Shown: one piece after another, positions 12,180 through 22,579 of the stretch
Layout: the number at the start of each line of letters is the position of its first letter
Numbering within the stretch: position 1 is the first letter of the stretch
Source of the DNA: Blasia pusilla
Lineage: Eukaryota; Marchantiophyta; Marchantiopsida; Blasiales
DNA length: 64,000 nucleotides
Direction: 5' to 3'
NCBI GenBank assembly: GCA_050084515.1
Contig: CM114272.1
Span: 59,768,001 to 59,832,000 of the forward strand
Position numbers and translations under genes: made by a program
The notes under the pieces: generated by a model
What the model was told of the DNA's origin: nothing
The model's input: the letters and a program-made list of their open reading frames with translations, nothing else
Database searches by the model: none

Positions 12180-12917
12180 AAGCCTACCTATATTATCCTA
12201 GTTTGCTTGCAAGAGATTTCCTAAACCCCATGAGAATAGAAATAGTCCGCGCATGGCGGGTTCCGGATGGGTTTTATGCATGTCTCAACTTGTCAATTTT
12301 AGTCAATTTTTTTCTTTCCACTTAATTATAACTATGGCCCCATCTTTTGCAAATTGCAATTGATGGACATGTCCAAAATTTTTTAAGCCTCCTAAATATT
12401 AAAAATCATTTTTTTCATTGGACTTCTTGTGAGACATCCTTAGCAAAGTACTTTAGGTCATGACAATTATAGGCTTCTTCTATGGTTGTTCAAGTTGGTT
12501 CAACGGTGATGCATAGATGCCTAGTTCATTATCTTTGTGGTGAACTTTGCAATTGGGACATATTTTGTACTAGGGGTGGTTTGTCTTTCGTTATATGGCT
12601 AAAGCATCTATTGTTACAGGAGAGTGGTTTATAGTTGACCCGCTTCCTAGGAAACGAGAAATCCAATGGGTAAGGAGTGGGTAAGCATTTTCTGCCTTTG
12701 AACAAGATTATTTATATGTGATGGACAAGTTGTGGACCTTGTTATCTTGCTATTGATTGTACTCATATTGGGAGTATGTAGGGCTTTGGATGAAATTGAG
12801 GTTTTATTGATGATAGTTACACATCAATTCATGTTGGACATGGTAACTATGTAAACTCTCAAATCCAAATGTGAAACAATCTACTTCATAATACAACTAA
12901 GGTGAATCTTGACCAAA
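12180..12917. other. AT-rich DNA, no gene recognised
   Basis: No open frame with a motif, no tandem repeat and no LTR-like ends were seen. Confidence 0.3.
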
Positions 12918-12962
12918 TTCTTCTTCATAATAAGAAACATGTTTTCTTATTATGAAGAAGAA
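12918..12962. repeat. 20-bp perfect hairpin
   Basis: TTCTTCTTCATAATAAGAAA is followed by a 5-nt loop (CATGT) and its exact reverse complement. A perfect 20-bp stem with so short a loop is unlikely by chance. It resembles the remains of a minute foldback or MITE; a small-RNA precursor would normally have a longer, imperfect stem. Confidence 0.7.
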
Positions 12963-13029
12963 AATAAAGTGTGTCAATCACTCCGATTCCCTTGTTACAA
13001 TATCTAATCATGGATGATGATGGTCCTAA

Positions 13030-13230
13030 AGGCCCTAAACGCCCTAGGAGCCTAGTCGCATGCCAAAAAGTGAGTGTGGGCTTGGCCAGCTCAGGTGCCC
13101 TCTACAGGCTCGATAGGCTTGCATGCAGGCTACAGATACACGGGAGGCATGTTCGTGGACATGTTGAAACTTTTCCGGAGATGTCCGTCCCATGGACGGA
13201 CTTGTCGGTTTCTGTGCAACCTTGTGGGTG
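13030..13230. repeat. GC-rich repeat element, copy D (short)
   Basis: The right edge reads CTGTGCAACCTTG, and just inside it CCGTCCCATGGACGGACTTG mirrors the left end of copy A (ACAAGTCGATCCATCGGACA). The internal GC tandem units are almost absent. It looks like a short or deleted family member lying 200 bp from copy B. Confidence 0.45.
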
Positions 13231-13436
13231 ACCAGTAAACATAAGAAACCTCCTCTTAGTAGGTCATCAATGACTTGGAATATACCAAATACTAACTCCC
13301 TAACAACTATACACATCGTTTTCTCATAAGACCAACTATCACTCATCTGCCAACTAACCCTCAAACCCTATAGACCCAAGTGGCTCCATGCAAGGTTACC
13401 ACTCCTCATAAAGGGAAGGGTGACCTATACTTGTAA

Positions 13437-13956
13437 GCAAGGTTGCAGACGGACAAAGTCCGTGTTCACGGTCATGTCCATGTCCGTGCGGGTCCGGGTA
13501 TCTGGGCCCGCACCCGAGCTTGCGTGCAGCCCACAGCCGTTGCGTGGCCCGCAGCCCAACCTAGGGCGGGCTCGGTGCGGGCCTTGGGTGTGGGCTTGAG
13601 GCCCGCCCTAAGCCCACATATGAGCTCAGGGCCCGCAAAATTTTGGTCCTATGGACTAAAGTTTGGTCTGTTGGACCAAAATTTTGCGGGCTTTAGTCGA
13701 CGCCTACCCGCTTGGAACCCTCACCTGTCAGCTTGGAACCCTCATCTGGCCGCTTGGAGCACGCAGATGCGCGTACAGAGCCCGCACCCAATCAGCTTTG
13801 AGCCCGCGTCTGCCCGCCCTAGCCCGCACCTACCCGACCAGAGCTCGTACCCTATCAGCTTTGAGCCCGCGTCTGCCCGCTCTAGTCCGCCCGGAGCCCA
13901 CACCCAATTAGCTTTGAGCCCGCGTCTTCTTGTCCTAGCGCGTATCTGCCTGCCGT
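13437..13956. repeat. GC-rich repeat element, copy B
   Basis: The left edge CAAGGTTGCAGACGGACAAA matches, inverted, the right edge of copy A. The core carries degenerate tandem units such as GAGCCCGCGTCTGCCCGCC and CCCAATCAGCTTTGAGCC, the reverse complement of the units in copy A. The right side passes directly into a gypsy LTR fragment at about 13957. Open frames here (for example 13443-14042) come from base composition. Confidence 0.6.
13631..13691. repeat. 19-bp perfect inverted repeat inside GC-rich element B
   Basis: GCCCGCAAAATTTTGGTCC (13631-13649) and its exact reverse complement (13673-13691) flank a 23-nt spacer. The AT-rich heart of each arm stands out from the GC-rich surroundings. 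Confidence 0.8.
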
Positions 13957-14726
13957 GTCGTGCGCATACACATCACTACACAACATACATCATTGTCACA
14001 AAAAACACACACAAACACGCACGATCCCATGCTAACTCATGACATCCACACAACGAGACTAGAAGTACCAAAATATCTCCAATAAAATAAGATCCAATCT
14101 CTCTCACAACACCATAGTTCTCACATGTGTGCACTCTTACATGTCTCTCTCAATGTCAAACCAAACCCACTCTCCTAATGAGAGGCTTGGATTACACTCA
14201 CAAGGCAAGGGACCATAGCTCCACCGCCTCGTGTCAAAAGGTTCAACAAAGAGAGAATGAGCTCTAAAGCTCTCTCCTCTTGAGGTATACCCCTCCCTTC
14301 TCCCAAGCTTTCTCCATGGTAATCTATGCTCTCAAGTCATCTCCTTGGCTCTTGACCTGATATAGGAGGTCAAAGGAAACTTACCAAAAATATAAAATCA
14401 ACCATATACTCAAAATGGTAACTTATCTCAAATAGTAAGTTCCTTAATATGGCTCCAAATGAGCCGAAACGAAGGGTAAACCTACTCTCTCAAGTTTCCC
14501 GGATTCTCAGTAGATCATCCTCAACCTCGTGAGTCTATCCTCCACTACTCGCAAAGGCGCTCCATTAGATCTCATCGATCTATCCTAAAAAACGTGACAA
14601 TTATCGTGCGCATACACATCGTACACAACATACATCACCGTCACAGAACACACGCACAAACACGCACGATCCCATGCTCATGGCATCCATACAACGAGAC
14701 AAGAAGTACCAAAATATCTCCAATCA
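13957..14726 (-). repeat. Gypsy 3' LTR followed by a partial second LTR
   Basis: On the - strand the LTR starts TGATTGGAGATATTTTGG at 14726, directly after a polypurine tract. It runs about 640 bp to near 14085, where the LTR start (TTGGAGATATTTTGG) begins again and continues to 13957. The shared block (both copies contain GATCGTGCGTGTTTGTG and GTATGCGCACGA) makes the tandem arrangement clear. The LTR body also occurs at 32735-33247. The outer end is cut by GC-rich element B. Confidence 0.6.
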
Positions 14727-14737
14727 TCCCCCTAATT
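14727..14737 (-). promoter_or_regulatory. Polypurine tract of the gypsy element
   Basis: The - strand reads AATTAGGGGGA immediately before the LTR start TGATTGG. This is the expected position for the primer of plus-strand DNA synthesis. Diverged relatives occur at about 36.09 kb (CTAGGGAGG) and 45.40 kb (CTAAGGGGGA), both on the + strand. Confidence 0.65.
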
Positions 14738-14904
14738 GGTGATTATGTCCCTCGAACTCCAAATAGCCATCTATCCCTACCTACCATGATATACATCTCT
14801 TAGATGCCAAGAGCAAGAAGGTCAAGTGCTCATGTGGCCCCATCGTTAGTCATCTTCTTGTCATCCCTGTCACAGACACAAGTCGGAATGTATAACTACC
14901 TACT

Positions 14905-15147
14905 CTATGTACATCTAAGACACATCCATCGTCCCTGAGGAACCCTTGTGAGAGGTGGCATCAAGCATGCCATATGCCATCCTCTCCAACATCCGTCACA
15001 AACTAGCATAATGGCTGCACCACGGGAAGAACCATATAACATACATCGCAAACCTATAGAAACTACTGCTAAGCTCGGATCAACTGTATCGTCAATGTTC
15101 GGAAGGTGACACGGTGCACAGTTCCACATATGGGCCTTCCAAACCAT
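14905..15147 (-). pseudogene. PHD-like zinc finger at the C-terminus of the gypsy polyprotein
   Basis: The - frame contains WNCAPCHLPNID, then a finger with CMLYGSS, MLVCDGCWRGWHMACL and a terminal GRWMCLRCT before TAG. The pattern CxxC-H(4)-CxxC with GWH and the late WxCxxC is that of plant homeodomain (PHD) fingers, which in other proteins read histone H3 tails. The second ligand of the first pair is Tyr instead of Cys. The frame follows on from the integrase C-terminal region on the far side of the 2.56 kb palindrome. It is therefore the end of the same polyprotein, now detached. A host-derived module captured by the element is the likely origin. Confidence 0.75.
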
Positions 15148-15156
15148 ACCATCGCG

Positions 15157-17715
15157 TTGTCGTATAGTAAAATCACATGCTATGTAAACTCCTCTATCAT
15201 TAAGTGTTAGAGAGAGTTTTATTAGTATTAAGTAAATTAGCCTAGAAAAATGAAATTCCCATATTTAAACCTCTTTAGGATGACTTATTTACGCGGGCTT
15301 AACTTTAGGAAAAGAGCTAATAAATAAAAGATGGGATTAGAAAAGTAAAGTAGTGGAGTTGGTGCTTTAATAAAACAAAAACAAAAATAGTCTTGGTTGG
15401 TGGCTAGGGTTGGTGGGATAGTTTGGAAGATATGGAGGGAGTAAAAGAGGATATTCTGGAAGAGATAAGAGGCAATCTACTTGTGTCAAAATGTGATTGG
15501 CTAAGCCTCGAGAGGAAGCCTCGAGCACAAGATAAGATTAGCCCTATTTCATACTCTTTTGGATCCCTTGTGAGTATGTATAGAGGAGGGACCTTCATGG
15601 GTTCATCACCTTCTACTTCACATCTTAAGTTTCTCGTGTCAATCTTGAGTGCATGGCTTTGGGATTGCTTGCTCTTCCAATGAGAGTGGATTATCCCTCT
15701 TGGAAGAGTAACTTGACCTTGGTCTATTCTTTGAGAGTTTTCTAGAGTGTGGTATGTGTGGAGAAGAGAGACTTATCACCTTAGATGAGTTTAGTCATAC
15801 TAGAAATAGAGGATGGTTTGGCTTGTTATTTTCCCAATGAGAGTGGATTACCCCTCTTGGGACAGCAACTCCGCCAAATCCCATTTTAGAGGAGAGTAGA
15901 GGATTTTTGTCAAGTATGGATAGGGATGGAGCACGAGTTGTGTAGGATTTTCCTTTCCTTAACATGTACCTCGTATAGATTCTTTTTGTAGATAGGCACT
16001 AGTTCACTCGCTATCTAGTTTATCACTTTGGAGACACGTTCATGAACCAAGTCATGCAATCTTCAACTCTGGTGATTCTTCTTATAGCCACGTACGGAAG
16101 GACATGGGATTGCACTTTGTATGTCCTTACATAGCTCTCCATGGATGTCCATAGGCTTGCTCGAGTAGGATTTAACACTAGTTGTGCTATTTTTCTTGTG
16201 TACAAACGTAAAGAAATTTACAAGGATTTCATAGTTATGAATTTCGGGTTCCAAGTTCTGAAAAAATGATCGCCTCGACAATACCATTCGTGATTCCACT
16301 CGTGAGAGAATGAAGAGCTTACATAATAATTTTGTACTAAAAAAGGAGAGATTCTTACAGAGTTCGACTTGCATCAATCATGTTTGCTCCAACTAGAAGG
16401 TCCGCCCTTATTGGAAGAAAGACTCTCGATATGACAACGTTGTCATGTCAAGAGCCTTTCTTGGAGTAAGGGCATACCTTCTAGATGCGGCAGACGTGGT
16501 GGATGCAAGATGAACTCTTTGAGAAGATCTCTTTTTTCAATATAAAATTATTATGTATACTCTCCATTCTCTCATGACACGTATCACAAATGGAAGTGTT
16601 GAGGCGATCACTTCTTCGTAACATCGGACCCCGAAATTCCTAACTCTAAAATTCCTATAAACTATTTTATGCTTGTACAAGAGGAAGATAGCAAAATTAG
16701 TATTAAACCCTACTTGAGTAAGCCTATTGATGTCCATGGATTGCTATATAAGGACATACAAAGTACACTCCCATGTCCTTCCATATGTGACGATAGGAAG
16801 GATCACCGGAGTTGGAGATTGAATGACTTGGTTCATGAACGCCTCCCCAAAGTGATAAACTAAATAGTGAGTGAAGCAGTGCCTATCTACAAAGAGTATC
16901 TTGATATGGTATGGATTGAGGAAAGTAAAGTCGGACACAATTCGTGCTCCACCCCTGTCCATGTTTGACAGACATTCTCTACTCTCCCCAAGAATGGGTT
17001 TTGGCGGAATTATTCTCCCAAGAGGGGTAATCGACTCTCATTGGGAAAGTAACAAGCCAAAACATTCACTATTTTAGTATGACTAAACTCCTCTAAGGTG
17101 ACAAACCTCTCATCTCCACACACACATCACACTCTAAAAACCTCTCGAAGAATAGACCATGGTCAAGTTACTCTCCCTAGAGGGGTGATCCACTCTCATT
17201 GGAAGAGCAATCAATCCCAAAAATATACACTCAAGAGTGACACGAGAGACTCAAGATATGGAATTGAAAGTGATGAGCCCTTGAAGGTCCCTCCTCTTTA
17301 TATACTCACAAGAGATCCACAAGAGTACGAAATAGAGCTAATCTTATCTTGTGCCACATGGCTCCCTCTCAAGGCTTAGCCAATCACATTTTGACACAAG
17401 TAGATTTCCTCTTATCTCTTCCAAAATATCCTCTTTTATCCATTTGATATTTTCCAAATTACCCCAACTAACCTAGCCACCAACCAAGCCTACTTTTGCT
17501 TTTCATTAAAACACCAACCTCACTACTTTACTCTTATAAAGTCATTTTTTATTTATTACCTCTTTTCCTAAAGTTGGGCATGAAAGAGACACCATAAAAA
17601 GGTTTAAACATGGGAATTTCCTTTTCTTAAGCTAATTTACTTAATACCAATAAAACTCTATCTAAAACTTAATGAAGAAGGAGTTTACACATTGGCTATT
17701 TTTACTATACGACAA
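15157..17715. mobile_element. 2.56 kb near-perfect palindrome (foldback-type element, inverted dimer)
   Basis: The left end TTGTCGTATAGTAAAA is exactly inverted at the right end. The whole element is one inverted repeat: arms 15157-16438 and 16439-17715 are about 1.28 kb each and are similar throughout, meeting at TGACAACGTTGTCA (16432-16445). Matching sites include CTCTTCCAATGAGAGTGGAT (15672) against its complement near 17190-17210. The element is flanked by CG on both sides and splits the gypsy frame between integrase and PHD finger. The centre itself looks like two element ends joined across CG. A single-arm copy lies at 57160-58856, so the palindrome is best read as a head-to-head dimer. 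No transposase is encoded. Open frames in the arms show no known motif. Confidence 0.85.
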
Positions 17716-17716
17716 C

Positions 17717-18620
17717 GTCCCTCCAATAAGAGAACACTTGATGGAAAAACCCCACGCACTCTCAAGATGGTGTGCCCTACAATCACGTCCAACGTCGTGG
17801 GTGCCGTCTGTTGCAAGTAGACATAGTCTCCCTAATGAAACCTCTGGATAGTAGGTCGATAACATTCCCCCCCCCCCTGAATAGTCGCATATCTCAATGT
17901 ATCATGATGTTGTGCAATCGCCAGGTTCTCAAACGCCATGGGCATCACTCTCCGAAAAAATTCAGCCCTCTGAGAACATTCTCGCATCCATACATCAGGG
18001 TCATCAAGGTTCAACCCCTCACCAATATCTCGACGAGTGGCTGCTAGTAAATCTAGCTCTCGGCCATACAAAAGCAAGTACGGTGAGAAAGACGTTAAGG
18101 ATGCCTGCTTGCTGAATCTGTATCCCATCGCCAACCACGGCAATTGGAGGTCCCAAAATCCTAAGTGAGCTCTCTACAAGCCATACTTGCGTAGTCCTCT
18201 CTTCACCATCTGCACAACCCGCTCCACTAGTCCATCCGGCTCAGGATGATCTCGCGAAGTAGAGTGGTGGTCAATTAGTGCCTGATCACACAAGGCTTGA
18301 AACTCCCCGCGAAACTCTGTACCTTGGTCTATCAACACCTCAGCTGGTGCGCCATAATGACTAAGCACGCGATCTAGGAAGACATATGCTACTCCCTCGC
18401 TCACTTTGTCAGGAAATGCAACCAACTCTATCGACTTTGAGAAATGCTCGACCATCACCAACACATAACGACTATGGCGCTCCGTCAAAGGCAAAGGTCC
18501 TGCAAAATCCAAACTCCATTTATAACCTAAACCTATGATCGAAAGTGGATATAACTATGGAGTTGGAGCATTGAATGATGCTCAGACTTGTCACACACCA
18601 TGCATCTGGCAACAAATTGT
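17717..18620 (-). pseudogene. Gypsy integrase (copy 1)
   Basis: The frame 18512-18174 holds the catalytic core. It starts MDFAGPLPL with the first Asp, has VLIDQGTEF with the second Asp, and DGLVERVVQMVKRGLRKYG with the Glu. A CMVC pair upstream near 18600 is what remains of the zinc-binding domain, and the YWW segment present in copy 2 is missing. Frame 18143-17832 continues with SFSPYLLLYGREL. A further frame then reads GDYVYLQQT and VLLLEGR up to the palindrome insertion. The integrase would insert the DNA copy into the genome. Several stops and frame changes make it nonfunctional. Confidence 0.85.
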
Positions 18621-18885
18621 TCTACGTCTGCTTCACTCCAAAATGATGCAACTCCTCGTGGGCATGACGCACCAAACGTGCTCTCTGTGAAGGATGAGGC
18701 ACTACACGTAATCTACCATCCTTCCACACTCGCAATATATGTGTCCCCTCCCATCGGAACCATCTGGCTTATTGTAGGATCCAATCCCGCTCTCTAGCAC
18801 CCACTGTGCTTGCAATGTTGCCAATACGTAGGTACTCCAAGACCACTCCATTGTCGTGAATATCTCATCCACGTGTCATCTCCTC

Positions 18886-19535
18886 TCAGCCCTGTGGATC
18901 TAAGGACTCTCCATCAGACCTCGCCATAGAAGTCTGAGAAATTTGGCTCTCCATAGCCAACAAGCCCAAATAGGGTGGCGCATGCCATCCTGGCTCCAAC
19001 TCCTCATAACTTTCTACATGCCAATGAGCTCCAGTCGCATTTCCCTGACTCGGGCATGGGTTACGGCTCAAACCATCCTGGTTGAGCATCCTAGGTCTAT
19101 GTACCACATGGAAGTCATACTCCTGCAACAAAAGAGTCCACCTCGCAAGCTTCCCTATAAGCTTGTCAGACTCCATCAAGCACTTAAGTGGCTGATGATC
19201 ACTAATGATGGTAAAGGGATTGCTGAATAGATAACATCTGAAATGTACGACACCCACACTACAGCCAAGCACTCACCCTCATACGAGCTATACTTTGCCT
19301 CTGCAGCGTTGTTCGAGCGACTAGCGTAAGCCCCCACGAACTCTCTACCATCATTGTCATGCTCGGTGAGCACAACTCCAAGCCCCAACATGCTCCAATC
19401 GGTATGCAACTGGAAAGGACGCCCCCTGATTGGTCTCCTCAATATGGGCACGGATGTCAATATGTCCTTGAGCAGCTGAAATGCTCTCTTTTGCTCATCC
19501 TCCAAGTGCCACTCCTGATCCACCTTGGTTAGCAA
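18886..19535 (-). pseudogene. Gypsy RNase H (copy 1)
   Basis: The first frame (19535-19176) has the connection region and the RNase H start FQLHTDWSMLGLGVVL, with the catalytic Asp. It continues with GREFVGAYASRS and SSYEGECLAVVW, with the catalytic Glu. The second frame (19272-18886) continues with SDHQPLKCLM and ends with DFHVVHRPRMLNQDGLSRNP, the usual end of gypsy RNase H. The two frames overlap, which shows one frameshift of about 20-30 codons. It would remove RNA from the RNA-DNA hybrid. Confidence 0.9.
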
Positions 19536-19565
19536 GATTAGCGGCTTTGGAATCGAACTGAAAAC

Positions 19566-20330
19566 CTTGACTTACCATCGATAGAAGTTTGCCAATCCCA
19601 TGAATGCACGAACTCGACTCACATCTGTAGGGCGTGGAATCCGTGAAATAGCCTCTACCTTCGTCTGCTGCACACCAAGGCCCCTTGCATATATCGTATG
19701 ACCTAGGTACTCAATCTGGTCGTAGAAGAACTTACACTTGCCTAGATGTAGCTTCAGTCCATGTAACTGCAATCGTCGAAACACTTCATCTCGATGTCGC
19801 TCATGCTCCTCAACCGTGGCGCTAAAGACTACGATGTCATCAATATGACACCTAGAAAAATCCAGACTTGCCAAGATCCTATCCATGATCCTCTGAAACT
19901 CATCTGAGGCGTTCTTTAACCCAAATAGTAAGAATTGCCACTGGTACAAGCAATCCTTCCCGTAAGGATCGATGCCCCAAAATGTCATCTTCTGCCTGTC
20001 CTCCAATCTGATAGGCAGCTGATGGTATCTGGCTCAAAGATCTAACGAATTGAAGACCTTTGCATGCCCAATAGCATCAAAGATCTCGTGAGGAGTGGGC
20101 ATGGCATACCTATCGGACTTCCTCTGTTGATTAATAGGTCGGTAATCTCCACACATACGCCTATCCGTCCAGTTGCCATGCACATCCTTCTTGGCAGGCA
20201 TGATAGTGGCAGATGCATACTCTCCGTGCGACATCTCTACTAATCTTGCTTCAACCAAGTTCTGGCTCCTACTTTGAATCAGAGCCCTCTCCATGTCACT
20301 GTACCTGTAGGGTCGTCAGAAGATCAACGT
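19566..20330 (-). pseudogene. Gypsy reverse transcriptase (copy 1)
   Basis: Frame 20294-20034 carries SATIMPAKKD, RMCGDYRPINQQ and AKVFNSLDL, the last with the first catalytic Asp. Frame 20006-19572 carries QWQFLLFGLKNASDEFQRIM and then CHIDDIVVFS, the catalytic box with two Asp residues. In most gypsy elements that box is Y(V/I)DD; here His replaces Tyr. FFYDQIEYLGHTI and RAFMGLANFYRW close the domain. A stop separates the two frames. The length and motif order match the family. Confidence 0.9.
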
Positions 20331-20894
20331 GTCACTTGACAACTCAATGCGGATCCCTGGACCCTTCAATGTACCCAAATCATGCATATTAAATGCAAAA
20401 CAAGTCGTATAACTCCTAAGGATCTGGAGTATTCGGCGTCGCTCTCCTCCTGTCAACTTAGGGCCCATATTTGGCTCCCAAGTCTCCATCGTGACTACAG
20501 TAGGACTCTTCGACGCGGGTGTCGGTGGTTGTTATGGTGCAACCCCGTCTCGGACAACAAAACTTGACTACTCTCCTATAGCAAACTGCAAAATTGGATC
20601 TCCATGTGCAGTACCCGGAACCACGCTCAATGTTGTGGCTACCATCTCTTGGCGTACCTGCAAAACATCCCAAGAAGTCCAAGGGTGTCTCTCTCGATCA
20701 TCCTTGGTGTGTCCATCTTCTTGGGTCTCGCCCCCATCCACTTCCTCAACCGTCTCGATAGGCATGGGGCTCACCAACGTAACTATTGTGATCTATTGCA
20801 TCCTCAAACGATGGTGCTCAGCTACTCCTAAGCTGAAAATCCATGTCAAGCAGTTCAAGTCCATCACCTAACCCAAGACATGACGTCGTGATGC

Positions 20895-21800
20895 CTATGA
20901 TAGTGATGATACTGGCGTCACTCTTGTGGGGAATCCCATCACTCGCTCTTGCTCATCGGTGTTGGGCTCCACCAACCTCTGTACCTGGTCATCCCAAACC
21001 AAGCCAGGTCCAACCTCCTTGAATGCATAGAAAATAGGAAAACTCACCAATGTGGGAAAGAGTCTCCCTAGCATGCCAATCCTATTGATCACAGTCAACG
21101 GCGGTCAATCATCTAGCCTCACAACTTGTGATCGATGGCCCAATATAGAATCCACCAATAAATTGGAGGGGCGCTCCACTCTTGCATATGCCCTTCGCAA
21201 CACCTCGTGTGGTACCAAGTTGGTCCACCAAAGACACGGGCGATGTGCTTGTGAACCCACACTTGCCGCATCCAACAAAACTGTCGGGCCGATCCATGCA
21301 AGCACCTGATGTGCACTTGTCATCACACGGGACCTCGGATCACCCAAAATTGGTACATTCTCCAAAATGTATGCTGGAGGACGAGACGGATGCTCTGCAA
21401 GTATCGCAAGATCAGCATCATCTCCCAAAACAACCTGGATCGAGAGTCAACTAATCCGCTACCCCGTCCAGCACTCGACTGGCCCTAATATGGCCAACCA
21501 GCAATGACCAAGTCTATGATTCCTACCCGCTCCAAGTCTTGTGCCGCCAGGAATGAATTGTCCCTCGGTAGGGAACTCTAGTAACCCTAAATGGCGGACG
21601 TAGACAAGAAGTTGGAAAAACGGAGGCGTAACTACACCACATGGTGAAGTGAAGTGCGCCTTGCAATATCATCAATACTCCATAAAATGATGCGGCTACC
21701 ATGACACTCCTCTCCATAGAAATATAACAAATTGGAGTATCCTCTACATGGACATGTCCCTCAATCAAATCACTAGGCCAAGTGATGGCACTGCTAAGGT
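20895..21800 (-). pseudogene. C5-cytosine DNA methyltransferase domain inside the gypsy polyprotein (copy 1)
   Basis: Between protease and reverse transcriptase the - strand encodes a degraded C5-methyltransferase with the motifs in the usual (not DRM-permuted) order. Near 21540-21430 it reads IDLVIAGWPY, a stop, then GQSSAGRG and DSRSRLFWEM. This is the motif IV loop, with Tyr (codon 21488-21490) where the catalytic Cys of the Pro-Cys pair should be. A frameshift follows near 21390. Then come PAYILENVPILGD (motif VI, Glu-Asn-Val), LLDAASVGSQAHRPCLWWTN (motif VIII region) and, after a stop in the same frame, EQERVMGFPTRVT (motif IX-X region, like GFP.hyT of DNMT3). The SAM-binding motif I is not readable. 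The closest class by eye is DNMT3/DRM. Copy 2 at 40.5 kb repeats the C-terminal half. It would have methylated cytosine in DNA; this copy cannot. Confidence 0.8.
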
Positions 21801-21869
21801 TTCCATCTCTCCTGCCTTCGCTTGATCACTATACTTGTGAATCGAACGGGTAATGAGCTAAGGCGCCCA

Positions 21870-22579
21870 TCACCTGACTGCCATCCTGGTCTATAGGACG
21901 CTGACTCCTCCTAGTAATCCAGGGAAAACTCCATCGGATATAACACTGCTCCACCAACCAAGACGTCGTGGGATTCTACATCAGTCACTATCGCCTTGGC
22001 TCACACCACGGACTCATCTGTAGGATGTCCCAGGCGAATCCTCACCACGACCTCCTGTCAGGTGATATATTGCATGGTTCTTGTTCCACCCAAGGATGTT
22101 TGTATTCGGAATGGACAACGCTCCACATCGACTCTCGTCAAGCTCAATCCTCTGAATTACGCTTTCCCCAACATCAAGGGTTGCGCTCTTGAATCCAACA
22201 AGACGTAATATGGACTAAAAGCTCTACCTCCAAGATTCACCAAGTGGAAGACCTCTCCCCGGTTATCTAGCAACACAACACCAAGAGAAGTCATGGCACG
22301 CTCTATCACGGGTCTAGCGAGCATCTCTGCCATCCTAGCAGGCGCAGCCTGCCATGAATCTGACGTGGACGGCCCAAGCATCCGCTCCAAGGGCAAGTCC
22401 ATCATCTCCTCTACAATCACCTCTAAACGTGATGTATGAACTCCAACTCCACGCTCACTTAACGTAGCCGCCAGCCATAACACCTCGGCGGGCGTACCTC
22501 CCAATGTCTTAACATCGGAAGCAGAAAATAGCGGAGCACTATACACCATCGTGGCCGCCCCCAACATCGTACTCGACAC
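21870..22579 (-). pseudogene. Gypsy aspartic protease region (copy 1)
   Basis: The frame 22579-22157 ends with YYVLLDSRAQPLMLGKA, the retroviral-type protease active-site segment. The expected DSG reads DSR here. A one-base deletion then shifts the frame. The next frame runs through VVVRIRLGHPTDE, TDVESHDVLVGGAVLYPM and SASYRPGWQ before several stops. The protease would cut the Gag-Pol precursor. The Gly-to-Arg change and the frameshift make it inactive. Confidence 0.75.

Noticed and set aside
15404-15598. Pairs of opposite-strand frames inside the palindrome arms as a transposase
   Set aside because: Short, without catalytic motifs, and broken differently in each arm and in the monomer.
20491-20871. 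+ strand frames of 80-126 codons across the gypsy polyprotein
   Set aside because: They are shadows of the - strand gag-pol frames.
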